A DNA stretch of 8,473 nt from JBFXEO01 sp050180015 (GTDB taxonomy: Bacteria > Bacteroidota > Bacteroidia > Bacteroidales > Tenuifilaceae), in NCBI GenBank assembly GCA_050180015.1, contig JBFXEO010000129.1, positions 1 to 8,473 of the forward strand, read 5' to 3'. Below the pieces are notes generated by a model. It searched no databases. It had not been told where the DNA came from and was given only the letters and a program-made list of their open reading frames with translations. A program made the position numbers and the translations under genes. This document shows, piece after piece, positions 1 to 6,000 of this stretch; the stretch's first letter is position 1, and each line of letters starts with the position of its first letter.

Positions 1-99
1 AACCTAATTCCTGGGCATGGCGGTTTCCTCGACAGATTTGATAGCCTCATAGCAGGAGGAGCCTGGGTTGCCCTGAGTGAGTATATAATTAATCTTTAA
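1..99 (+). CDS. cdsA: Phosphatidate cytidylyltransferase, C-terminal fragment (5' end outside window)
   Basis: Only the last 32 codons are present, in frame from base 1 to a TAA stop. They contain PGHGGFLDRFDS, the core of the CdsA signature (K-D-x-x-P-G-H-G-G-x-x-D-R-x-D), whose acidic residues bind the divalent metals used for catalysis. A short hydrophobic tail (LIAGGAWVALSEYIINL) matches the last membrane helix. By family knowledge, CdsA is an inner-membrane enzyme that converts phosphatidic acid and CTP to CDP-diacylglycerol and pyrophosphate, the precursor of bacterial phospholipids. It is followed after 21 bases by a second CTP-using membrane enzyme and, further on, by a CDP-alcohol transferase that would use a CDP-lipid, so a shared transcript is likely. 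The signature is strong enough to identify the family from the fragment alone. Confidence 0.9.
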   Translation, partial: NLIPGHGGFLDRFDSLIAGGAWVALSEYIINL

Positions 100-120
100 C
101 CTTTCTTAATCAAACTAATC

Positions 121-795
121 ATGGTAAATAAGATAACTCTGTCATTTTTTTATTTGATTGCAATTGCCCTGCTACTAATATTCAACGAGTTGACATACAG
201 AAGGCTTGGCATTAAGGGTGAAATAACCCGTAAGTTTGCCCATTTTACCGCTACTCTTGCCACCATTCCATTCCCTTACATTTTTTCCAGCCATTGGTAT
301 GTAATGGTGCTGGCTTCCATCTTTTTTCTGGTACTGTTCATCAGCCAAAGGGGCACCCAGCTTAAATCTATTCATGATATAGAACGGAAATCGGTTGGGA
401 GTTACCTGCTGCCGCTATCAATTTATGTTACCTTTCTTATATCAAACCTCCTTGGGAATAAATTTCTATACATCCTGCCCATGCTAATTCTGGCAATATG
501 TGATCCTATGGCTGGCATCCTAGGCCTAAATTTCACAAAAAATAACCATAACATAAAAATTTTTGGGATAAAGACGAAAAAAACCATTCTGGGATCGGGT
601 TCTTTTCTGGTTAGTAGCTTTATTATTAGTATAATTGCATTGTATTTTCATCGAGTGGCCTTCGATGTGAAAACTTTTTGGTTGGCTTTAACCATAGCGG
701 GGGTAAGCACACTGGCGGAATTGTTCAGCTGGCGGGGCACAGATAATCTTTCCATCCCGTTAAGCGTGGTATTAGTATTGGTGCTTTTACTGTAA
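121..795 (+). CDS. Phytol/dolichol/polyprenol kinase family membrane protein (SEC59/VTE5-like)
   Basis: A 224-residue polytopic membrane protein with about six to seven hydrophobic segments. It carries the pattern of the CTP-dependent isoprenoid-alcohol kinases (dolichol kinase SEC59, plant phytol kinase VTE5): R37-K38-x-x-H41 after the first helix, E88-R89-K90 and a Gly/Pro segment, ICD128PMAGILG, a KKT155-x-L-G158-S motif, and near the end E200 with TD208N209LSIP213. In characterised relatives these cytosolic motifs bind CTP and metal, and the enzyme phosphorylates a long-chain alcohol. The family is distantly related to CdsA, and the gene sits directly behind cdsA. Start is ATG at 121, with no Shine-Dalgarno sequence as usual for Bacteroidota. 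The substrate is unknown: it could be a polyprenol, phytol-like or fatty alcohol, or diacylglycerol. Family assignment is fairly sure; activity is inference. Confidence 0.8.
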   Translation: MVNKITLSFFYLIAIALLLIFNELTYRRLGIKGEITRKFAHFTATLATIPFPYIFSSHWYVMVLASIFFLVLFISQRGTQLKSIHDIERKSVGSYLLPLSIYVTFLISNLLGNKFLYILPMLILAICDPMAGILGLNFTKNNHNIKIFGIKTKKTILGSGSFLVSSFIISIIALYFHRVAFDVKTFWLALTIAGVSTLAELFSWRGTDNLSIPLSVVLVLVLLL

Positions 796-840
796 CCATT
801 TGTTGGATTTTTTGAAAAAATTTAGTTGGTTTGAAGTTTA
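796..840 (+). promoter_or_regulatory. Possible weak Bacteroidota-type promoter before the SDR gene
   Basis: The 56-base gap after the kinase gene has TTTG at 799-802 and TTGGTTTG at 826-833, 23 bases later. This resembles the Bacteroidota layout of TTTG and TAnnTTTG, but the -7 element has T instead of A at its second base and the spacing is at the long end. If real, transcription would start a few bases before the ATG at 852 and give the SDR and transferase genes their own promoter. Weak evidence. Confidence 0.25.
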
Positions 841-851
841 AATTATTGTAG

Positions 852-1973
852 ATGAAAAGGATAATAGTAAATGGAGCAAATGGCTACGTAGCATCCCATT
901 TCGTAGGGGAACTGCTTGCCCAAGGGTATAGGGTGGTTGCGTTGGTGAGGGATAGCAGCCAATACTCTGCTTTCGATAGAATGAAAGATGCATTGGCCGA
1001 AACGAATAATGAGGGGATAACGTTTGATAACCTTGATGTTTACAGCTACTCCTTACTCAAGGAAGATTTTGGCATCTCAAAGGACATAATGGACGATATT
1101 TTTAGTAAAAATGTTGACTATTTCCATTTTGCCGCCTCGCTAAAGTACAACCTAAAATCCAAGGACGAAATATTTGAAACAAACTTAAATGGGGTGGAGA
1201 ACTCTGTAAAAGTCTTCTTAAAACATTCGAAACCCGGGTCTCGTTTTTTCTTTATAAGTACCGCTTACTCCTGCGGAAGATTCCCGGGATTATTTGAGGA
1301 AAAGTTTTACGATAACGAGGATATATCCAGCTTTAGGAATTACTACGAACTATCCAAGCGGCTTGCCGAAAATAACATAAAAAAACACATGGATGAGGAT
1401 GGCTTAAAAGCCAACATCGTAAGGCTATCGCAGGTAGTGGGGAACAATAAAACAGGTGTAACTAAAACAGACTACGGAATTTTTGACTTTGCCAGGAGAG
1501 TCCACAACCTGGCAAATAAGTACCCTAATAAAACTATAAAAATACGGGTTGATCCGGATTCTACTCAAAATCTAATTCCCATTGACAGCGTAGTAAACTA
1601 CCTGATAAAGGCCGTAGATGCTCAGGAGTTACCCGTAATAATGAATTTTGTTGCCAAGCAAGCAGTAAAAAACGATCAAATAGTCAAGACCATTTGTAAA
1701 TTGTTGCCCATAAATATCATTCAGGATAAATCACTCGAACGTGCTGATATGAACGCCATAGAAAGAATGATTGCCATTGGCATGTCATTTACGGGTGCCT
1801 ACTCGGATACTAATATACTTTTTGACACCAAAAACCTTGACAAAATCATTTTATCCGACGACAACCAGATAACAGAGCAATCGTTGTACAACATGCTCGA
1901 GTATTTTATCAATGAATTAACAGCGAAAAAAAAGAAAAATGTTGCCTTTACCGCTGTCAATGACCAGGGATAA
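852..1973 (+). CDS. Extended SDR family NAD(P)-dependent oxidoreductase (fatty acyl reductase/epimerase-like)
   Basis: A 373-residue soluble protein with an N-terminal Rossmann fold. The nucleotide-binding turn is NGANGYVASHF (residues 7-17), a GxxGxxA form of the usual GxxGxxG. FHFAASLKY (91-99) matches the HxAA segment of extended SDRs, FISTAYSCG (134-142) holds the catalytic Ser/Thr, and Y165-E-L-S-K169 is the YxxxK active-site pair. The later IVRLSQVVG (189-197) and LIPIDSVVN correspond to the substrate-side RPSxVxG and P.D.VV elements of fatty acyl-CoA reductases and thioester-reductase domains (NAD_binding_4). Expected reaction is NAD(P)H-linked reduction, oxidation or epimerisation. 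The neighbours suggest a lipid substrate such as an acyl thioester, aldehyde or sterol/isoprenoid-like alcohol, but this is inference; a sugar-nucleotide enzyme is the alternative. The Lys-rich tail AKKKKN comes from an A-rich stretch (1926-1939). Start ATG at 852 places the Rossmann motif at the usual position. Confidence 0.85.
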   Translation: MKRIIVNGANGYVASHFVGELLAQGYRVVALVRDSSQYSAFDRMKDALAETNNEGITFDNLDVYSYSLLKEDFGISKDIMDDIFSKNVDYFHFAASLKYNLKSKDEIFETNLNGVENSVKVFLKHSKPGSRFFFISTAYSCGRFPGLFEEKFYDNEDISSFRNYYELSKRLAENNIKKHMDEDGLKANIVRLSQVVGNNKTGVTKTDYGIFDFARRVHNLANKYPNKTIKIRVDPDSTQNLIPIDSVVNYLIKAVDAQELPVIMNFVAKQAVKNDQIVKTICKLLPINIIQDKSLERADMNAIERMIAIGMSFTGAYSDTNILFDTKNLDKIILSDDNQITEQSLYNMLEYFINELTAKKKKNVAFTAVNDQG

Positions 1974-2035
1974 CGGCTCCATTCTTAGAACAAAACGCAG
2001 ATAAAAACAAGTTTGTAACCTATAATTTTTTGCCG

Positions 2036-2647
2036 ATGAAAAAAATGAAAATAATGGTAAAAGGAGAAGATGTCCTTAATGTACCCAATATTCTTAGCTT
2101 TTACCGTCTTATTATAGTCCCGGTGATTCTATTTTTAGCCCTCGCAAATCAGGAAAAATGGTTTGTAATTCTTTTATGTATAAGTTTAATCAGCGATATC
2201 CTGGATGGTAACATTGCTCGTACCTTTAAGCTACAAACCCGGTTTGGTGCGGCCCTCGATAATACGGCAGATATTGGCACCTATGCAATGGCCCTATTGG
2301 GAATATTCCGCTTTAAGTGGGCTGAAATAGAACCCCATGCATATCTTTTATACATTTTTCTTGGTGTTTTCGTACTAAGCTACATCGTTGCCTTCTTTCG
2401 TTTTGGCAAAGTTCCCGGGCTTCACCTGTACTCCGCTGTAACTGCAGGATATGTTCAGGGTATTTTCTTTTTCATTCTGTTTGTCTGGGGATTCTACACT
2501 TGGATGTACTACGTAGCGGTAATATGGGGGGCAATAGCCTACACCGAAAAAATTTTTGTGCTATTTTATCTTGATGATATAAAACCGGGAGTGAAAGGTC
2601 TCTACTGGCTAATCAAGAAAAAGAAACAGGTAGCCGCCCCCCGGTAA
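2036..2647 (+). CDS. CDP-alcohol phosphatidyltransferase family protein
   Basis: A 203-residue integral membrane enzyme with about six hydrophobic segments. The complete family signature is present: D54-I-L-D57-G58-x2-A61-R62-x8-G71-x3-D75-x3-D79, whose four Asp residues bind metal and catalyse attack of an alcohol on a CDP-alcohol. The lead-in NVPNILSFYRLIIVPV (residues 15-30) is typical of PgsA/PssA-like proteins. The acceptor is uncertain. The motif ends in DNTADIGTY rather than the DPxADK common in PgsA, so this may be a PssA-, phosphatidylinositol-phosphate synthase-like or other transferase. It lies 62 bases after the SDR gene and three genes after cdsA, which makes CDP-diacylglycerol. 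ATG at 2036 is chosen; ATGs at 2045 and 2054 are also in frame, and a TTG at 2030 is less likely. The tail is basic (KKKKQVAAPR), as expected for a cytosolic end. Confidence 0.92.
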   Translation: MKKMKIMVKGEDVLNVPNILSFYRLIIVPVILFLALANQEKWFVILLCISLISDILDGNIARTFKLQTRFGAALDNTADIGTYAMALLGIFRFKWAEIEPHAYLLYIFLGVFVLSYIVAFFRFGKVPGLHLYSAVTAGYVQGIFFFILFVWGFYTWMYYVAVIWGAIAYTEKIFVLFYLDDIKPGVKGLYWLIKKKKQVAAPR

Positions 2648-2876
2648 GGACGGTTATTATTTTAAATAACTACCTTGATTGACATGAAATTCTTCAGCCC
2701 AAGTAATTTGTTGCTTTTACTTCCAGCCCGACAACGTCGTCCTGGCGGGCGTTCAGCATGAGAAAAGCCTCTACCTTCTTAGGCGTTGTGCTCAACATTT
2801 TTTAGGCCAGCCCTAAATTTATCCGGAAAAATGTATCTGATAAAGGTTTTTTTTATATTTAGTGAAATTTTATGAG
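2648..2876. other. 229-base intergenic region with structured GC-rich island
   Basis: This gap separates the lipid cluster from the beta-barrel/kinase pair. It starts with an AT-rich imperfect hairpin (GTTATT 2653-2658 with AATAAC 2665-2670). It then holds a GC-rich island from about 2723 to 2760, where GCCCG (2726-2730) pairs with CGGGC (2746-2750), followed by a second nested structure and a T-run (separate entry). A 25-codon open frame runs from ATG 2684 to TGA 2759-2761; its product would contain five consecutive Leu followed by PARQRR. I cannot show that it is translated. The last 40 bases before ATG 2877 are AT-rich, and TATATTT at 2854-2860 is a possible poor -7 element. Confidence 0.5.
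2751..2803 (+). terminator. Candidate intrinsic terminator or attenuator hairpin
   Basis: GTTCAGCA (2751-2758) pairs with TGCTCAAC (2789-2796) with a single C-C mismatch. The 30-base loop contains a further GCCT/AGGC stem (2767-2770 with 2781-2784). An ATTTTTT run (2797-2803) follows at once. The layout fits an intrinsic terminator ending the lipid cluster, 104 bases after its last stop. Because it also lies 74 bases before the next gene, it could act as a leader attenuator. The long loop and the mismatch make this a modest call. Confidence 0.4.
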
Positions 2877-3959
2877 ATGAATTGGTTCGCTAAATTCCGA
2901 TATTTACTGTACATACAATTTCTATTTTGCAACTTTTTATTTGCCCAAACCGACAGCTCTCAGGTAGTAAGCTTAAACCTTTTCTCTTCCGCCTTTTTTG
3001 ACAACAAGGAGTTTACCGGTAACATAAAGAAAGGATATACACACCCAGGATTTTTCCTGCAGCCAACAGTCAGGCTGGAAACAAAAGGATATACCGTTGA
3101 TGCGGGATTTCACATGTTATACCTTGCAGGAACAGACAGCCTAGAATCGTTTCTGCCAGTTATATCATTACAGTACAATATCACTCCATCATTTCAAATG
3201 ATTGTTGGAGCGTTAAAATCAAAAGATAACCACCACCTCCCGGAGCCCCTTTTTAAAACAGAAAGAAGCTACCTCAATCAACCCGAAGTTGGAGTACAGT
3301 ACAAAATGGATACCCCAAAATTTAAAGGCGACCTTTGGGTTAACTGGGAGCGTTACATCAAAAAAGGAAGCCCTTTCCAGGAGCAGTTTACCGTTGGGTT
3401 GGTGTCATTATTTAAACCATCAACCTTCGATGTCAAAACGGGTACCTACTTATCGCTTGTTGCCATGGTAACCCATCAGGGCGGACAGATTGACAGCACA
3501 GATTTACCCGTGACAACCATACTCAATACCGGAGGGACGGTCGGCTACCTGTTTGATGTTGGAATAGGCAATGCCGTGGCAAAAATTGAATTCAACGAAT
3601 TTTTATCAACACACAACTCTTCATCGCTCGTAAAAAAATTCAAAGAAGGGACTGCCTTTCAGCCAAAAATCGCGTTAATTTGGCCTAATATCAAGGTAGA
3701 GCTGGGATACTGGTACGCCAACTCATTCTATAATCCCCGGGGCGAGGAGCTATTCGGATCTACTTCCACAGTAAGCGCATCGTTTGATGAGAAAACAAGA
3801 AGTTTAGTCACCCTTGAACTCTCCCTATTCAAACTTGCTTCCCGAGAATTTTCCATTAACACTGGTTTTAACGCATACTACGATACTAAAAATAACATTA
3901 TTGAATACTCATACGTATTTAAAATGATTTTTGACGGGAAGATTTTCAGCAAATTGTGA
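2877..3959 (+). CDS. Predicted outer-membrane beta-barrel protein, function unknown
   Basis: A 360-residue exported protein. Residues 1-24 form a signal peptide: a basic start, a hydrophobic core rich in Leu/Phe, and a likely cleavage near FAQ-TD. The rest has no long hydrophobic helix but many short alternating polar/aromatic stretches ending in turns, for example GFFLQPTVRLE, DAGFHMLYLAG, IALIWPNIKVELGYWY, ATTLxL-type segments near SLVTLELSLF, and a final strand IEYSYVFKMIF. This is the look of a transmembrane beta-barrel, perhaps 14-18 strands. Notable conserved-looking motifs are HHLPEPL (residues 119-125) and DLWVNWE (152-158); I have the impression of similar motifs in unnamed Bacteroidota proteins but cannot confirm it. 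An upstream GTG at 2862 is in frame, but ATG 2877 gives the better signal peptide. The stop overlaps the start of the sensor kinase by one base, so the two are probably translated together. Function could be porin, sensor partner or export; no substrate is evident. Confidence 0.65.
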   Translation: MNWFAKFRYLLYIQFLFCNFLFAQTDSSQVVSLNLFSSAFFDNKEFTGNIKKGYTHPGFFLQPTVRLETKGYTVDAGFHMLYLAGTDSLESFLPVISLQYNITPSFQMIVGALKSKDNHHLPEPLFKTERSYLNQPEVGVQYKMDTPKFKGDLWVNWERYIKKGSPFQEQFTVGLVSLFKPSTFDVKTGTYLSLVAMVTHQGGQIDSTDLPVTTILNTGGTVGYLFDVGIGNAVAKIEFNEFLSTHNSSSLVKKFKEGTAFQPKIALIWPNIKVELGYWYANSFYNPRGEELFGSTSTVSASFDEKTRSLVTLELSLFKLASREFSINTGFNAYYDTKNNIIEYSYVFKMIFDGKIFSKL

Positions 3960-5941
3960 TGGAGCAAAGAAAACTTAGCGTATTCCTGACAATAACAACC
4001 CTTTTACTTGATGTAAATGGCTATTCTAATAATCCTGCTGACAGCTTGGAGTACTTGCTTCAAACGTCAATAAAGCCTTCGCAAAAACTCGAAATCCTCC
4101 TGAAAATTACGGAAAGCAAGCATAACGCCGGGGACCATCATTGCCTGATTTATGCCGAGGACGCGGTAACCCTCGCCGATTCCCTGAAGAACAAAGAAAA
4201 AATTGCCGATGCAAATTACCTTAGCGGTTTGGCCTGGAAGCTATGCGGCGATAACTCGACCTCTATTGTAAAACTTTACAATGCCATAGAAATCTATAAA
4301 GAGTTAAATTTATTGAATAAATATGCCAGCACTCTCCGGGAAATAGGGGAAACCTATAGGGCAAATGGCAATTACCCCAGCTCAATGTATTATCTTACAA
4401 AAGCCCTTGAAATACAGCTTGAACGGGCGGATACACTAGAACTATCTAAAACATATAACAGGCTGGCGGCATTGAACTATGAAATCTTTTTTAATCGAGA
4501 TTTGTACCAAGGGTTCATACGATCGGAAAATCCTACCAAACAGGAAATATTTAGCATCATTACCAGTAACCAAAAGCTAAAGCAGTGTTTTGATTCAACT
4601 ATGCAGTTTATTGCCATTTCCAATGAATATGCCCGCCGGTTTAACCTGTCCGATATAATAACCTCGAATAAAATACTGCTTGGAGCGCAGTATTCGGCAA
4701 TCTTCGAAACTGCAAAGGCCGACTCAATCCTTACCGAGGCGTTGGAGCTAATAGAACATGAAAAAAATTATAAGGATATGCCCTTAGTGTACTACAATTT
4801 TGCCCGAATAAGATTGAATCAAAAAAAATTTGACGGAGCAATTGAATACTGCAAAGAAGCTCTAAAAATCGCTCAGAAAAACGACACGAGAATATACACG
4901 TTGCTCTCGGCAGTTCTTTTATCGGAACTCTACCAAAAGGTAAACAACCCGGCCGAGGCAATAAAATATTTTAAACTTGCCCAGGACGAGATTACCTACT
5001 TCTACAAAAACGATTTAGACCTGAGAATCATTACACTACAAAACAAACGTGAGCTTGAAAGGCAAAAATCCTCATTAACTCTACAAGCCACAAGAATACG
5101 ATTGCTAACCCTGCTTTTTGGCAGCATATTTATCCTTATATCGATATTTTTCATAATCATTTACTCGAAAAATACGAAGCTAAAAAAGCTGAATACCGAA
5201 CTTAAAGAAAAGAACAAAACAATTGCCCAGCAAAATTCCGAGTTGACCGTATTGAATTCTGAAAAAGACAAATTATTTTCCATTGTAGCGCATGACCTTA
5301 AAGGCCCCCTTGGAACATTTTTAAGTATTACAGACCTAATTGTGGAAGACCTGCAAAAGAAAAAACTTGATAGGATACATTTGCTTTCGAGCAATTTACA
5401 GCTGGCAGCCAACCATTTGTATAGTTTACTGGAAAATCTTTTGGGTTGGTTCGTAATTCAGCGTAATGCTATAAAATTCTCGCCGGAACAAATAAATCTG
5501 AAAAACTTTGTAGAAAATTCTACGGTAATGTGTACTGATGGCGCAGTAAAAAAGGGCATCAATGTTATATATAAAATTCCGCCGACCCTCAGCGCTAAAG
5601 CAGATACCCACATGCTTCAGACTGTTATAAGGAATTTAATATCCAACGCAATTAAGTTTACCCCCGAAAATGGGCAGATAACCGTGAGTGCCAGTACGAA
5701 AAACGAAAATAGTGTTGAAATATGTATTACCGATACCGGAATTGGCATGAATCAGGAGATTATTGATGGATTATTCACGTTAAACGGCACAATATGCCGA
5801 ACAGGAACAAATCGTGAACCGAGCACGGGTCTCGGGCTAATTCTTTGCAAAGAATTTTTGGAAAAAATGGGCGGAACAATTAGCGTCGAATCCGACGAGG
5901 GGAAAGGGAGTACATTCAGAATTAGTTTACCCTCATGTTAG
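3959..5941 (+). CDS. TPR-containing sensor histidine kinase
   Basis: A 660-residue membrane kinase. Residues 1-20 form a weak signal sequence. Residues about 40-340 are helical TPR-like repeats (for example YLSGLAWKLCGD, LREIGETYRANGNYPSSMYY, YYNFARIRLNQKKFDGAIEY), predicted to lie in the periplasm. One membrane helix spans about 382-402 and is followed by a coiled coil. The HisKA domain holds the phosphoacceptor H445 in FSIVAHDLKGPLG. The HATPase domain has the N box N559-LISN563-AIKFTPENG, the G1 box D592TGIGM and the G2 box S622TGLGL, ending GKGSTFRISLP. By family knowledge it autophosphorylates on His and passes phosphate to a response regulator; none is fused or seen here. The ATG at 3959 overlaps the upstream TGA (TGATG), so translation is coupled to the beta-barrel gene. 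The G2 box starts with Ser where Gly is usual, a minor change. The cue and targets are unknown. Confidence 0.93.
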   Translation: MEQRKLSVFLTITTLLLDVNGYSNNPADSLEYLLQTSIKPSQKLEILLKITESKHNAGDHHCLIYAEDAVTLADSLKNKEKIADANYLSGLAWKLCGDNSTSIVKLYNAIEIYKELNLLNKYASTLREIGETYRANGNYPSSMYYLTKALEIQLERADTLELSKTYNRLAALNYEIFFNRDLYQGFIRSENPTKQEIFSIITSNQKLKQCFDSTMQFIAISNEYARRFNLSDIITSNKILLGAQYSAIFETAKADSILTEALELIEHEKNYKDMPLVYYNFARIRLNQKKFDGAIEYCKEALKIAQKNDTRIYTLLSAVLLSELYQKVNNPAEAIKYFKLAQDEITYFYKNDLDLRIITLQNKRELERQKSSLTLQATRIRLLTLLFGSIFILISIFFIIIYSKNTKLKKLNTELKEKNKTIAQQNSELTVLNSEKDKLFSIVAHDLKGPLGTFLSITDLIVEDLQKKKLDRIHLLSSNLQLAANHLYSLLENLLGWFVIQRNAIKFSPEQINLKNFVENSTVMCTDGAVKKGINVIYKIPPTLSAKADTHMLQTVIRNLISNAIKFTPENGQITVSASTKNENSVEICITDTGIGMNQEIIDGLFTLNGTICRTGTNREPSTGLGLILCKEFLEKMGGTISVESDEGKGSTFRISLPSC

Positions 5942-5947
5942 TAATAC

Positions 5948-5976
5948 AAAAAAGAGCGATGATCGCACATCGCGCT
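5948..5976 (-). terminator. Intrinsic terminator of the minus-strand TPR gene
   Basis: GCGATG (5956-5961) and CATCGC (5968-5973) form a perfect 6-bp stem around the 6-base loop ATCGCA. Read on the minus strand, the hairpin is followed after two bases by TTTTTT (complement of 5948-5953), which is a standard Rho-independent terminator 25 bases beyond the TPR gene's stop. On the plus strand no T-run follows, so the hairpin is at best a weak stop for the convergent histidine kinase gene. The two genes' stops are 59 bases apart. Confidence 0.8.
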
Positions 5977-6000
5977 ATACAATAATTTCCCTCAAGCCAG

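Noticed and set aside
175..375. A 66-codon minus-strand open frame in the alcohol kinase gene
   Set aside because: It is antisense to the conserved RKFAH region of the kinase and has no features of its own.
1926..1939. A-rich run (eight A, G, five A) as a programmed frameshift site in the SDR gene
   Set aside because: The zero frame runs on to a normal stop shortly after it, and no downstream extension in another frame would add a recognisable domain.
2021..2032. TATAATTTTTTG as a promoter -7 element and TTG 2030 as a start for the CDP-alcohol transferase
   Set aside because: The T-run does not fit the TAnnTTTG spacing, the nearest TTTG is too close, and ATG 2036 is a better start.
2862..2876. 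GTG start five codons upstream for the barrel protein
   Set aside because: It is in frame but adds an acidic residue ahead of the signal peptide; ATG 2877 gives a more normal start.
3289..3471. A 60-codon + strand open frame within the beta-barrel gene
   Set aside because: It is an out-of-frame shadow of the segment encoding DLWVNWE.
4731..5611. Several minus-strand open frames of 60-83 codons inside the sensor kinase gene
   Set aside because: They lie antisense to clear TPR, HisKA and HATPase coding sequence, have no recognisable domains and are of a length expected by chance.
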